Positions 51,908-60,850 of a stretch of 60,850 bases of DNA are shown in pieces (within the stretch, counting starts at the first letter, position 1; each line of letters opens with the position of its first letter). The DNA lies in NCBI RefSeq assembly GCF_003609635.1, contig NZ_MCIA01000030.1, positions 190,984 through 251,833 on the forward strand. The letters run 5' to 3'. The notes beneath the pieces were generated by a model. It was not told the origin of the DNA. It did not search any database and saw nothing but the letters and a program-made list of their open reading frames with translations. Origin of the DNA: Lacrimispora algidixylanolytica (lineage in GTDB: Bacteria > Bacillota > Clostridia > Lachnospirales > Lachnospiraceae). The translations under genes and the position numbers were made by a program.

Positions 51908-54245
51908 GCCTTAGCAACTCCTTATTTTTATGAATCAATGCGATTCTTTGCTTCACGCAGTCTGCACTTCTTAAGGGATCTTCTGGAGTTTTAAATACAT
52001 AATCCACCAGCTTTTCCACAGTAGTGACTGCTACGTGAATTCTGGTATCTGAGGAAGCATAATAAAGATATACCTCTCCATTCTCCCTGGCAATGGCCCC
52101 GTTCGTAAACACCACATTGGAAACGTCCCCTACCCGCTCTCCTTCCCGGGGTCCAAGTAGAAAGCCGGAAGGCTGTGCAATCACTCTGGAAGGCTCCTTT
52201 AAATCTGTTGCAAAGGCATAGAGCACATACCTGAGTCCTGCTGCCGTGTTCCTGACTCCATGGGCAATGTGGATCCAGCCTTTGGACGTTTTAATGGGTA
52301 CCGCTCCCGCTCCATTTTTGGCTTCTGTAATGGTATGGTAGCGGCGCCTGCTGGTTATGATCTCCTTATCTATTACTCCATGGCAGATATCTTTGCAAAG
52401 TCCAAAGCCGATCCCCCCGCCATTTCCTGTATCAATAAAATCATCCATTGGTCTGGTATAAAAAGCGTAGTAGCCCTTAACAAATTCCGGATGAAGCACC
52501 ACATTGCGCTGCTGGGAGGAACGAAGAGTCTTTAGATTATCAAGCCTCTCCCAGACTCTTAAATCCTTTGTCCTTACAATTCCTGCGGCGGCTACTGCTG
52601 CAGATAGATCAGTGGAGGACTCATCATGGCTTTCGGAGCAGAATACCCCGTAAATCCACCCATCTTCATGTTTTGTAAGCCTCATATCATAAACATTGGT
52701 TTCCTCAGGACATGTATCAGGGAGGCAGACCGGTTCATACCAAAACCGGAAGCCATCGATTCCATTCTCACTTTCCGCCACTGCAAAAAATGATTTCCTA
52801 TCGTTTCCCTCCACTCGCACCACAAGATAAAACGTTCCATCTAATTCAATGGCACCCGCGTTCATCACAGCATTGATTCCAAGACGTTCCATAAAAAAGG
52901 GATTGGTATTCCAGTCAATATCATACCTCCATGTCAAGGGGGCATGCTCCCTGGTTAACACCGGGTATTCGTACCTATCATAAATCCCATTATATCCGTC
53001 ACTTTTTACATTTTTGCGTTTTAGTAAAAGTTCCTGTCTATTTCGTTCTTTTTTATAACAGGGATGAATGATTCCCAGCCTTTTTATGACCTCCATGCAC
53101 ATTCGTCCATTGTGATACGGACATTTCCAGGGCTCCACGATTGGATCCTTTTCAGAAGGGGTTTCTCCCCCGCAAAGCCTTAAAAACCATTCCGATCCAG
53201 GTCTTTTATCCACCAACCGATCCTTTATGTACTCCCAGATATCCTTTGCAGCCACTAGAAACCTGTTATTTTCCGGTTCTTTTTCCCATGCATTTATAAA
53301 GCCCACCACAGCTTCTGCCTGGACCCACCAGATCCGGTCCTTATCTTCTGCTCTGTTATCACATTCATTCATTAGACTATGATCTTTATAAGCTTTTTTA
53401 TAGATCTCCTCTGCCAGTATTTTAGTAACAGGAAACAGCTTTTTCTCATACTCCTTATCCTTTAACACTTCTACGCAGCGGTCAATCAACCAGGAGGATT
53501 CAATATCATGGCCGTAGGAATGAAGATCTATAAGAGAATTCCAGTTCTGGTCAAAGAATACCTCCTGACGTCTTTTCTCGGGATTATAGACATGGTCCGC
53601 AAATCCATCTAAAATATATTTTAACCGTTCTTCCACTCTGGGAGCATGATCCACACGGTAAAGCTCCGTATACGCCTCCATAACATGCAGCAGAGTATTC
53701 ATGGTCTTTTCTGCCATCACTCCATGTTCCGAAAGTTTTTCGTTGATTACCGGATGAAAGTAACGATCATAAGCCTCGCCGTACCCGTCTCCATTCTGGC
53801 AGGAATCTTCTATCTGATCAAACAGCTCATAGGCAAAACAAAGCGCCTCCCGGTTGCCGGAAGCCTCATAATAGGAAGAAAGGGCGTAGACCGCAAATGC
53901 CTGGTTATAAGTGTGTTTTGTCTGGTCCTTTGGACTTCCATCGTAATTGACAGACCAGTATACGCCTCCAGCCTCCCGGTCCAGACAGTGATCCTTTAAA
54001 AACTCATACCCATGGCGTGCATAGGAAAGAAGTTCATTCTGTTTTAAGGTGATACAGGCATTGGAAAAAAACCAGAGGATCCTGCTGTTTAAGATCACTC
54101 CTTTTTCTGCCTTTTTATCCACCTTAAGATCATGGCCTACATACCCAAAGTAACCTCCGTAATCATCATCCTTTAACCCTTCCCAAAACGGAAGCAGCTT
54201 ATGTTCCAGATGCTCCCGCATTTCTTCTGCCATTGTTCCCTTCAT
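51900..54245 (-). CDS. Fused mannobiose 2-epimerase (AGE family) and GH130 4-O-beta-mannosylglucose phosphorylase
   Basis: A single 781-residue frame with two enzyme domains. Residues 1 to about 405 are an AGE-family disaccharide 2-epimerase: [11 protein letters not shown] (His187), [12 protein letters not shown] (His246), [11 protein letters not shown] and KCPYHNGRM (His378) match the catalytic histidines of cellobiose/mannobiose 2-epimerases. Residues about 415-781 are a GH130 phosphorylase, with [10 protein letters not shown] (general acid Asp520), [10 protein letters not shown] and [20 protein letters not shown]. Together they would convert mannobiose to mannosyl-glucose and then to mannose-1-phosphate plus glucose, two consecutive steps. 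GGAGG is five bases before the ATG. No frameshift or internal start is needed, so the fusion appears real. Confidence 0.9.
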   Translation of the reverse strand: MKGTMAEEMREHLEHKLLPFWEGLKDDDYGGYFGYVGHDLKVDKKAEKGVILNSRILWFFSNACITLKQNELLSYARHGYEFLKDHCLDREAGGVYWSVNYDGSPKDQTKHTYNQAFAVYALSSYYEASGNREALCFAYELFDQIEDSCQNGDGYGEAYDRYFHPVINEKLSEHGVMAEKTMNTLLHVMEAYTELYRVDHAPRVEERLKYILDGFADHVYNPEKRRQEVFFDQNWNSLIDLHSYGHDIESSWLIDRCVEVLKDKEYEKKLFPVTKILAEEIYKKAYKDHSLMNECDNRAEDKDRIWWVQAEAVVGFINAWEKEPENNRFLVAAKDIWEYIKDRLVDKRPGSEWFLRLCGGETPSEKDPIVEPWKCPYHNGRMCMEVIKRLGIIHPCYKKERNRQELLLKRKNVKSDGYNGIYDRYEYPVLTREHAPLTWRYDIDWNTNPFFMERLGINAVMNAGAIELDGTFYLVVRVEGNDRKSFFAVAESENGIDGFRFWYEPVCLPDTCPEETNVYDMRLTKHEDGWIYGVFCSESHDESSTDLSAAVAAAGIVRTKDLRVWERLDNLKTLRSSQQRNVVLHPEFVKGYYAFYTRPMDDFIDTGNGGGIGFGLCKDICHGVIDKEIITSRRRYHTITEAKNGAGAVPIKTSKGWIHIAHGVRNTAAGLRYVLYAFATDLKEPSRVIAQPSGFLLGPREGERVGDVSNVVFTNGAIARENGEVYLYYASSDTRIHVAVTTVEKLVDYVFKTPEDPLRSADCVKQRIALIHKNKELLRHE

Positions 54246-54273
54246 GTCATCCTCCCTTATGAGTCCTTATTTT

Positions 54274-55287
54274 CTATCGTTTTCCTCTTTCCTCATCAAT
54301 ATCCGAAAGTACGCTGTGTTCTTTTATATAATCCATGATTTCTTCTGCTCTGGTAAATGCTAGTGCCACATAACTGTCTGCCGCTCCATAATAGATGGCG
54401 ATTCTTCCATCGTTTGGATCGCAGATTGTAGCACATGGAAAGCAGACATTGGGAACAAACCCCCGTTCCTCATACCATGCTTCTGGAGTGAGTAAGAAGT
54501 TTTCACACCTGTATTTGACAATAGACGGATTATCAAGATCCAAAATAGCTCCGCCGATGCTGTAAACATACCCATTGCAGGTACCAGATACTCCATGGTA
54601 AAACAACAGCCAACCTTCGTCGGTCTCAATGGGGGCAGCTCCCCCTCCGATCTTTAAGGACTCCCACCACGCACTCCCTTTCCCCATGACATGGCGGTGT
54701 TTGCCCCAGTAAACCAGATCAGGGCTTTCACTTAAAAAGATATCTCCAAAAGGAGTGTGTCCGCTGTCACTCGGACGGGAAAGCATCATGAAATTACCAT
54801 TGATTTTTCTGGGGAAAAGCACTGCATTTCTATTAAATGGAAGGAACGGATTTTCCAGTCTCACAAAGGTTTTAAAATCCTGTGTCTTTGCCATACCAAT
54901 AGCAGCTCCGTAAAAATCCTGGCACCAGATGATATAATAGGTATCCTCTACTTTCACAAGCCTTGGATCATAGGCGTATCTGGGCATGAATTCATTGCCC
55001 TCCTCATCAACAAACCGGATCTTCTCCTGTTCAAACTCCCACTTGATCCCATCTTTACTCTCTCCCAGATAAATATAGGGAATCCCATTATTTTGCTCTC
55101 CCCGGAACACACCGATAAAGCCGTCTTCATAGGGAATTACAGCAGAATTAAAAATTCTTGCCACATGATTCATTGGATTTCTCCCAATAATGGGGTTTTC
55201 CGTATAACGCCAGATAGGGGCTCCCGTGGATTTTCCTGCCGGTTCCTGCCATGGCATCGCTTTAATTTCAGATGTATATAGTTTCAT
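54274..55287 (-). CDS. GH130 beta-1,4-mannooligosaccharide phosphorylase
   Basis: A 337-residue phosphorylase that releases mannose-1-phosphate from the non-reducing end of beta-1,4-mannooligosaccharides. RYTENPIIGRNPMNHVARIF opens the five-blade propeller; MPRYAYDPRLVKVEDTYY carries the general acid Asp107; KIGGGAAPIETDEGWLLFYHGV and IAIYYGAADSYVALAF are typical of GH130 subfamily 2. Compared with the second GH130 domain in the fused neighbour, it is the longer-substrate type, an assignment made on motifs and length. AGGAGG precedes the ATG. Confidence 0.92.
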   Translation of the reverse strand: MKLYTSEIKAMPWQEPAGKSTGAPIWRYTENPIIGRNPMNHVARIFNSAVIPYEDGFIGVFRGEQNNGIPYIYLGESKDGIKWEFEQEKIRFVDEEGNEFMPRYAYDPRLVKVEDTYYIIWCQDFYGAAIGMAKTQDFKTFVRLENPFLPFNRNAVLFPRKINGNFMMLSRPSDSGHTPFGDIFLSESPDLVYWGKHRHVMGKGSAWWESLKIGGGAAPIETDEGWLLFYHGVSGTCNGYVYSIGGAILDLDNPSIVKYRCENFLLTPEAWYEERGFVPNVCFPCATICDPNDGRIAIYYGAADSYVALAFTRAEEIMDYIKEHSVLSDIDEERGKR

Positions 55288-55297
55288 GTTTCTCCTC

Positions 55298-56143
55298 CTA
55301 CCCTTTTACTGCTCCCTGAGTCAGTCCACTGTATATTTGTTTCTGGCAGAATATAAATACAACCAATGCCGGTAACAAGGTGATAATGACACCTGCGCAA
55401 ATATAGTTATACTGGCTGCCAAGTGGTCCTGTAAATTTATACAGGGAAGTGGCTACTGTGACCAGCCGGTTCTTATCCTGAAGATATAAATTTGCCATAT
55501 AGTATTCGTTATACGTTCCGACGCCTTTTAATATCATTACCGTTATGATAGCCGGTTTTAAAAGCGGCATTAATACCCGGAAAAATACACCGAAATAAGT
55601 ACAGCCATCCATGATTGCCGACTCATCAAGGGATACCGGTATGTTTTCAAAAAATTGAATGAAAATGTAAATAGAAATTACATCGGTTCCCATCATTAAA
55701 ATAATGTACCCTGTCAATGTATTGATCAAATGAAATTCATACATCAACTGATAAACCGATACCTGCATGGCGATTCCTGGTAGCATGGCTGCAAAGAGAA
55801 ACAAATTTCTTATGAGTCCATTGAAAAGAAACTTGAAGCGACTCAATATGTAAGCCAGCATGGAACCTGTCAGTACAGAACCAAGCAGTACGAATACCAG
55901 AATCAAAAGAGAATTTCGAAAAGCCGTTGCCATGTTTGCTTTATTCCATGCTTGAATAAAGTTCCCTACATAGAGCCAATTATTTGGAAGCGTCATTACA
56001 TTGGTAGAGGCATATTCTTTTTCTGTTTTACATGCAGTTATGACACATACCACCACAGGAGTCACGGAGGCTAAAGCACCTGCCATAAGAGTCAGGTATT
56101 GAAAGGCCCGCCATAATACCTTCTTTGTTTTGCTATGATTCAC
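55298..56143 (-). CDS. Mannooligosaccharide ABC transporter permease (MalG type)
   Basis: A 281-residue membrane subunit, six helices, coupling loop LDESAIMDGCTYFGVFFRVLMP. Start is a GTG at 56143 preceded by AGGAGG-like sequence (AAGGAGGGAGTCCT); the GTG overlaps the upstream stop codon (GTGA), giving translational coupling. No ATPase is encoded here, so a shared MsmX-like ATPase is expected. Confidence 0.9.
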   Translation of the reverse strand: MNHSKTKKVLWRAFQYLTLMAGALASVTPVVVCVITACKTEKEYASTNVMTLPNNWLYVGNFIQAWNKANMATAFRNSLLILVFVLLGSVLTGSMLAYILSRFKFLFNGLIRNLFLFAAMLPGIAMQVSVYQLMYEFHLINTLTGYIILMMGTDVISIYIFIQFFENIPVSLDESAIMDGCTYFGVFFRVLMPLLKPAIITVMILKGVGTYNEYYMANLYLQDKNRLVTVATSLYKFTGPLGSQYNYICAGVIITLLPALVVFIFCQKQIYSGLTQGAVKG

Positions 56144-57129
56144 AGGACTCCCTCCTTTTCTGGCATCACTTGTCTGTTCTTCCTCCTCTTCCTATCCCTC
56201 CAGGACTCCTCTTCTCCCTCACCGAAGAAATACTTGAAAATAAGTTTCTGAATTAGGGTTGCCACTAGAATGATCACAAGTAAGATCACAGCCATGGCAG
56301 AAGCGAGACCTACCTTTTGATTCTCATGAGCCAGTTTGTTCATGACTACAAAATAAGTTGCAGTCCCAAAACTTCCGTTTGTTATGACATAAGGCGGTTC
56401 AAATGCGCTTAAGGAACCGGTGATCGATAAGATCATATTCAGAATAATAATGGTCTTAATGCTAGGAAAAACAATATAGCGGAATTTATTCCATTCATTT
56501 GCTCCATCTATGGCTGCGGCCTCATACATGGTAGAATCTACTGACATGATGGCTCCGATAAATAAAACCATATTCTGGCCCATATACCTCCATACCGAAG
56601 TAGCCGCTATGGAAATATTATTGATACGCGTATCCTTTAGCCAGTAAGGCAATTGATCCTGGGTAAAACCACACCATGCAAGAACCGTATCCAAAACAAA
56701 ACCTCTGGTGTAGAAAAATTTAAAGATAAAGCCCACTGCGATCCCACAGATCAGAAATGGAAAGAACATAAACCCCTTAAATAAATTCCCTCCTCGGATA
56801 TTAGTACTAAGTACCGAAGCAAAATAAAGGGCGAGGGACATCTGGATAAAGGATGCCCCTATGTAGTAAAGGCTCAGCCTCAATGCCTTAAAGCAGTCAT
56901 CTCTTTGAAACACAGCCACATAATTTTGTATTCCTACAAATTCCCTTTTCCCAATGTACTTCATATCAAAAAAACTAAATCCCATCATTTTCACAAAAGG
57001 AATATAGGTAAATATCAAAAGCAGGAATAAGGGTACAAACATAAACGTAAAGATGACAAGCAGGCGGTTTACTTTCCCCTTTTGGAGCCATTTCGCCACA
57101 TGGGATGCCATTTTCAATCTCTCACCCAA
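56140..57129 (-). CDS. Mannooligosaccharide ABC transporter permease (MalF type)
   Basis: A 329-residue membrane subunit of the CUT1 class, with six helices and the coupling loop YEAAAIDGANEWNKFRYIVFP. A basic C-terminal tail (WRDRKRRKNRQ) extends into the cytoplasm. The start is TTG 57129, eight bases after AGGAGG; an ATG six codons in lacks spacing. It follows the SBP gene by 12 bp. Confidence 0.9.
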   Translation of the reverse strand: MGERLKMASHVAKWLQKGKVNRLLVIFTFMFVPLFLLLIFTYIPFVKMMGFSFFDMKYIGKREFVGIQNYVAVFQRDDCFKALRLSLYYIGASFIQMSLALYFASVLSTNIRGGNLFKGFMFFPFLICGIAVGFIFKFFYTRGFVLDTVLAWCGFTQDQLPYWLKDTRINNISIAATSVWRYMGQNMVLFIGAIMSVDSTMYEAAAIDGANEWNKFRYIVFPSIKTIIILNMILSITGSLSAFEPPYVITNGSFGTATYFVVMNKLAHENQKVGLASAMAVILLVIILVATLIQKLIFKYFFGEGEEESWRDRKRRKNRQVMPEKEGVL

Positions 57130-57141
57130 AACTATCTCCTC

Positions 57142-58527
57142 CTACTTGATTGCTCCAAATTTTTTCTGGGAAGCCGTCCATCTGGAATTCCGATCAGCCA
57201 TAAGCTCATCAAGAGTCGGTGTACCAGTTGTGGCCGCTTCCAGGATTTTAGAAACTCCCTCCGGGGATACATTAATTCCTACCTCAGAGTCATTGTTGAT
57301 ATCATTGTACAGGGTCTCTTCTCCATCGGGCGCTGGATTATCAATGACCAGTTTCACACCATCAAACATTTTGTAAACGTCTGGATACTTTTCCCCCAAG
57401 CAAACGGGTATTCCCCCCTGGTCATAAGAAAAATCGGATTCTTCCGTAAGCCATTTGACGTAAAGCATGGAAGCAATCTGGTTATCCTGGCTGCTGTTAA
57501 CATTTACGCCGTAATTGTAATCGGGGGAAGCGGAAACATATTGTTTTCCATCCACTGTAATAGGAAATGGCATATATCCGATATCTTCTCCATGATCTCC
57601 AGCTAACTGCATCTGTACTACAGACCAGGAACCCAGAGCCATAGTTGCGATCTTTCCATTGTTCATCAGTCCCTTGCTCCCCTCCCAGTCCGTTGTGGTC
57701 GGATCTTCCTCTGTAAGTCCTTTTGCCACTGCCTCATATAAAACGTAATAAACAGCATAAGGGCCTGTCATATCCGCCCGCTTTTCAAATGGATTTGCGC
57801 TGTGAATCAGCCCTTTATTGGCATAGTCCGGATCTCCCGTGGCAGATCCCGTGATATAGGCATCCCAGGCTGTCATAGTCCAGTTTGCCGCAAAGTTTGT
57901 ATACAGTGGAATGGCATCCGTATTATCCTTGATTTTTTGCAGAGCAGCCAGAAACTCATCCGGTGTTTTTGGAATCTCCGTGATTCCAGCATCTTTAAAA
58001 ACTTTCTTGTTGTATACGATTCCCTGAACATTCCCTGCGGATGGAATTCCATAGACAACATTTTTATAAGAAAAATTATTCAACATGATGTACTTCTTTT
58101 CCAGTTCTGTTTTGTCGCCATAAGGAACGAAATAATTTTTAAGCTCGTTCTTATCTAACTGCATGGGAACCATACAGATATCTCCCCAGTCTCCTGTTGT
58201 AAGTCTGGTAATGATATCATCGGCATAACTGGTGATTCCCTCGTATGTAATGGTTACACCTGGGTACATCTTCTGGAATTCTTTCACATACTCCTGAAAG
58301 GTCGTATCCACCAGATCCGTTTTGTGAGTGATAAATCTTAAATCTGCTTTAATATCCGTGTAATCTTCTCCCACCTTCAAATCAGTAAATTTCGGGACTT
58401 CAGCCGCCACTTTTTCTTCTTTCCCTGCCTCTGTTGCTGTTACCTTTGTGCCCCCGCAACCAGCCAGGGAAGCTGCCATAATTGCCGCCAGCCCTGCCGC
58501 TCCAAATCTTCTCCAAAACTTCATCAT
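57142..58527 (-). CDS. Mannooligosaccharide-binding lipoprotein
   Basis: A 461-residue CUT1 solute-binding lipoprotein. The start is MMKFWRRFGAAGLAAIMAAS with lipobox LAGC; an Ala/Glu-rich linker follows. AGGAGG is four or seven bases before the two adjacent ATGs (58527, 58524), so either can serve. Mature part contains DIKADLRFITHKTDL and NSSQDNQIASMLYVKWLTEES. First gene of the mannan import and degradation operon; ligand inferred from the enzymes downstream. A triple AT-rich direct repeat lies 56-82 bp upstream. Confidence 0.9.
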   Translation of the reverse strand: MMKFWRRFGAAGLAAIMAASLAGCGGTKVTATEAGKEEKVAAEVPKFTDLKVGEDYTDIKADLRFITHKTDLVDTTFQEYVKEFQKMYPGVTITYEGITSYADDIITRLTTGDWGDICMVPMQLDKNELKNYFVPYGDKTELEKKYIMLNNFSYKNVVYGIPSAGNVQGIVYNKKVFKDAGITEIPKTPDEFLAALQKIKDNTDAIPLYTNFAANWTMTAWDAYITGSATGDPDYANKGLIHSANPFEKRADMTGPYAVYYVLYEAVAKGLTEEDPTTTDWEGSKGLMNNGKIATMALGSWSVVQMQLAGDHGEDIGYMPFPITVDGKQYVSASPDYNYGVNVNSSQDNQIASMLYVKWLTEESDFSYDQGGIPVCLGEKYPDVYKMFDGVKLVIDNPAPDGEETLYNDINNDSEVGINVSPEGVSKILEAATTGTPTLDELMADRNSRWTASQKKFGAIK

Positions 58528-58842
58528 GCATCCTCCTTTTTATTTAATCCTTTTAAGTTCAGGATTATTTTTAATTAATATGTTTTAAGTTATTTTAAGT
58601 ATATTTTAAACTTAATCAAAAATCATCGGCCATTCTTGCAACTTATCATAGGTCCTTGTATATTTTTATGCACTTATTCTTTTATATATCATTTATTTTA
58701 GTTTTTTTGTGTATATTGTTTTATTTTATAAGGTTTTTAACTTTTTATCTTTATCAAGCATAACCTTATTTTATTTTTTTAGCTTTAATTATATATTTAT
58801 TTATGCTAAAATATTATCATATTAATAAAAAAGAGGTGCGAA
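58528..58842. promoter_or_regulatory. Divergent promoter region of the mannan SBP and AraC genes
   Basis: Very AT-rich. It contains the triple repeat at 58583-58609 described separately. TTGTGTATATT-like and TATAAT-like strings abound, but no single pair stands out as the promoter. Confidence 0.5.
58583..58609. repeat. Candidate mannan-regulator operator, copy 1
   Basis: Three TTTTAAGT/TTTTAAAC-like units with 10-11-base period (TTTTAAGTTA, TTTTAAGTATA, TTTTAAAC). The same 27-bp block, 25 of 27 identical, is at 60761-60787 before the LacI gene. Helical-turn spacing suggests bound dimers on one DNA face. Confidence 0.6.
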
Positions 58843-59733
58843 TTGGAATTCAATAAACTTTTTTTAACTCATTTATTAAGTGATAGCAAGCTAACTCCTT
58901 CCCTTAATATTATCCAGTGTCTTCCAAATGAATATTTAGTGAAACCGGAGTTAGAAGATTCCTTCCTCTCCCTTCTTGCATCCGGGTATATTAAAAGTTG
59001 TTACCCTTACCGTTACGAAACTGCAGATCTTCCCTGTCTTTGCATCCTGTATACGGTATCAGGAAGCGGTGTATTTGAAACTGAGGATAGGAAGCTTTGC
59101 CTGACTCCTGAAACCTTTCTATTTATAGATGGTTCCATGCGACATAAAATTTCCACAGAAAAAAACAGCTGGAATTTTTACCAGCTGTTTTTAGAGACAT
59201 CCAAAAGCCTATTCTATTTAAAAGAGTTTCATAATAAATTCGGCGATATGACCACACTCTCTACCACACCTTACATTCTTTCTCTTTTTCGCCGTCTCAC
59301 AGAAATTCCTGAGGTCTTAAACAGGGACAACCTGATCATCAACCATCGACTGCTTACAGATCTTCTTACGGCTTCCATATTAACACCAACCGCATCCCAG
59401 GCGGATTTGGCACCTAATTATTTAAGAGAGATGAAGAAAACAATGGACAGACGGTATGCCTCTCCCCATAGCCTCACTCAATTTGAGGAAGAACTGGGTA
59501 TCAGCAAATACCGGCTGTCCAGAGAATTTCATACTTTATATCAGGTGCCACCTTTGCAGTATCTTAACAGACGAAGAATTGAAGAAGCAAAAAGACTGCT
59601 TGAAGACCCGTCTATTGCCGTATATGAGGCAGGAAGGCTGGTGGGCATTGATAACACAACCCACTTTATCCGATTGTTTCGGAAATACACAGGGACTACC
59701 CCCTCCCATTACAGGAATTCTCTCCCAACCTAA
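58843..59733 (+). CDS. AraC family regulator of the mannan locus
   Basis: A 296-residue regulator with an N-terminal cupin-like sensor (YTVSGSGVFETEDRKLCLTP, DGSMRHKIS) and a C-terminal HTH pair (SLTQFEEELGISKYRLSREFH and VYEAGRLVGIDNTTHFIRLFRK). Start is a TTG at 58843 with GAGGTG upstream. Divergent from the SBP operon, so a direct regulator of it is likely. Its stop overlaps the stop of the convergent LacI gene by four bases. Confidence 0.85.
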   Translation: MEFNKLFLTHLLSDSKLTPSLNIIQCLPNEYLVKPELEDSFLSLLASGYIKSCYPYRYETADLPCLCILYTVSGSGVFETEDRKLCLTPETFLFIDGSMRHKISTEKNSWNFYQLFLETSKSLFYLKEFHNKFGDMTTLSTTPYILSLFRRLTEIPEVLNRDNLIINHRLLTDLLTASILTPTASQADLAPNYLREMKKTMDRRYASPHSLTQFEEELGISKYRLSREFHTLYQVPPLQYLNRRRIEEAKRLLEDPSIAVYEAGRLVGIDNTTHFIRLFRKYTGTTPSHYRNSLPT

Positions 59734-60746
59734 ATTTCCGACACACTTTTTTTCTTCACCAATCCCCCCGCTACGATTTGAATGCCAGAGATATAAGACT
59801 CCTTTTTAATTTTACTTACCAGGTTGCACACTGCTAATTCTGCCATTCTATCTTTTCTCACATCATAGCTGGTAATGGGAACCTTCACGACCTTATCCCA
59901 TTCACAATTATCAAATCCAACAACTGATATATCCTCAGGCACCAGATAACCAGCTTCTCTTAGCCCATTAATTAACACATCTGCCGTATAATCGCTGCTG
60001 CAAGCAAATGCGGTGGGCATCTCTTGTGGCAATGGAATGGTCTCATAGGCTTTATGGTCTCCTGATAAGCTTCTATCCTGAATGACCCATTCCTGCATAA
60101 ATGGAATGTCCTGTTCCATAAGAGCTTTCCGGTATCCGAAGTACCGGTCCGTTATACTGCTGGTGGACATAGGCGTCCCTACGAAAGCAATCTTTTTATG
60201 ACCGCATTTGATCAGGTAATCCGTAAGCAGATACATCCCATAAAAACCATCAGATATCACGCAGTCGTAATCCTGGTTCGCTTCATAAAAATCCATAAAC
60301 GTGACCGGTACATGAGGATTTCCCCATAAAAAGCTAGTATATTCCTTATTGGACTGGCCAATTAATATAACACCATCCACCTTGCCGTCTAAAATCATCT
60401 TTGGCATGGTAAGTGCGGCTTCCTCCTCCTGGTTAACGATTTCTAGTATGCAGTAATACCCTCTTTCGGAAGCAGAAGTCACTACAAGCTGATACATGTT
60501 CCAGTAAAAAGAATTAACCCTATCTAAAAATCCGGATGGAATGAGGATTCCCAGATTACCCGTTCCACTGGCCCGTTCCTTTTTTTGAGTGGTAACCATC
60601 TGGTACCCAAGCTGGGATGCAACTTCTTTTATTTTCGTTCTCATATCTTCACTGACACCGCTTCTATCAGACATCGCCTTCGAGACGGTAACGGTGCTTA
60701 CACCCACAATTTTGGCTATATGGGACAATGTAACTGCCTTTGACAT
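59730..60746 (-). CDS. LacI family regulator of the mannan locus
   Basis: A 338-residue repressor. The N-terminal HTH reads VTLSHIAKIVGVSTVTVSKAMSDRSGVSEDMRTKI with the usual hinge helix following; the sugar-binding part includes LGILIPSGFLDRVNSFYWNM and DGVILIGQS, and the C-terminal VVGFDNCEWDKVVKVP is the typical LacI/GalR dimer-domain motif. GGGGGAG lies just before the ATG. An AT-rich direct-repeat element occurs in its own promoter and in front of the SBP operon, consistent with autoregulation. Confidence 0.88.
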   Translation of the reverse strand: MSKAVTLSHIAKIVGVSTVTVSKAMSDRSGVSEDMRTKIKEVASQLGYQMVTTQKKERASGTGNLGILIPSGFLDRVNSFYWNMYQLVVTSASERGYYCILEIVNQEEEAALTMPKMILDGKVDGVILIGQSNKEYTSFLWGNPHVPVTFMDFYEANQDYDCVISDGFYGMYLLTDYLIKCGHKKIAFVGTPMSTSSITDRYFGYRKALMEQDIPFMQEWVIQDRSLSGDHKAYETIPLPQEMPTAFACSSDYTADVLINGLREAGYLVPEDISVVGFDNCEWDKVVKVPITSYDVRKDRMAELAVCNLVSKIKKESYISGIQIVAGGLVKKKSVSEI

Positions 60747-60760
60747 AGTCTCCCCCTATA

Positions 60761-60787
60761 TTTTAAGTTAATATAAGTATATTTTAA
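60761..60787. repeat. Candidate mannan-regulator operator, copy 2
   Basis: Second copy of the 27-bp AT-rich block (25 of 27 bases equal to 58583-58609), located 14 bp upstream of the LacI start codon. Confidence 0.6.
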
Positions 60788-60850
60788 CCTAAATATTTTG
60801 TCAATGTAAACTTAACAGACAAAGCTTACATAAAAGTGACTCTTGTTACA

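Overview
The window looks like chromosome of a low-GC Gram-positive, fibre-degrading anaerobe, most likely a Lachnospiraceae member (Lacrimispora/Clostridium-like); this is inference. Supporting signs are lipoprotein substrate-binding proteins with AGGAGG ribosome sites, frequent GTG/TTG starts, pyruvate phosphate dikinase plus a membrane pyrophosphatase, ferritin, a fused SecDF, ECF and BMP-type transporters, a Firmicutes AgrD-type autoinducer, and several carbohydrate-scavenging ABC systems. No rRNA, tRNA, CRISPR array or intact insertion sequence was recognised.

Layout. 1-2266: branched-chain amino acid ABC transporter (livH cut by the window edge, livJ with a structured leader). 2474-3774: fluoride riboswitch and CLC-F antiporter. 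3848-5780: ABC-F ATPase with a uORF/attenuator leader. 6098-7108: lone iron-siderophore binding lipoprotein. 7342-8785: secreted GH10 xylanase with a long upstream region carrying a 27-bp element. 8911-10998: K+-independent-type H+-pyrophosphatase. 10999-11774: gap with a good promoter and many hairpins, possibly a structured RNA. 11775-18473: beta-galactosidase (GH42) locus with its ABC importer, a cupin and an AraC regulator. 18526-24963: housekeeping and small regulators (LytTR-DUF3021 pair, ferritin, SecDF, ECF S component). 25094-26934: ion transporter and a UPP-synthase-like enzyme. 27159-30749: complete agr-type quorum-sensing locus (agrD, LytTR response regulator, GHKL kinase, agrB). 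30795-31852: TcdE-like holin and TcdR/UviA-like sigma factor. 32243-33172: possible micropeptide and a lipoprotein. 33597-36916: AT-rich three-gene ABC-3C/Lamassu-like defence operon. 37201-39828: ppdK. 40272-45229: BMP-type nucleoside ABC transporter. 45331-46704: two paralogous secreted repeat proteins flanking a permease-gene scar. 46961-60746: beta-mannan oligosaccharide utilisation locus.

How the genes work together. The mannan locus reads as a full intracellular pathway: SBP and two permeases import mannooligosaccharides, two SGNH esterases deacetylate them, a GH130 phosphorolyses them to mannose-1-phosphate, a single polypeptide joins mannobiose 2-epimerase to a second GH130 (mannosylglucose phosphorylase type), and a phosphomannomutase feeds glycolysis; AraC and LacI regulators sit at the end, with a matching AT-rich direct-repeat element in front of the SBP and the LacI gene. 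The agr locus probably senses a five-residue thiolactone peptide; the same 27-bp element (22/27 identical) lies upstream of agrD and of the distant GH10 xylanase, which suggests population-density control of xylan degradation. Beside agr, the sigma/holin pair resembles the regulatory and export parts of clostridial toxin loci but has no toxin gene; the sigma gene carries a TcdR-type promoter (TTTACA-N16-CTTTTT) of its own. These agr, sigma/holin and element observations are the most likely place for an undescribed system.
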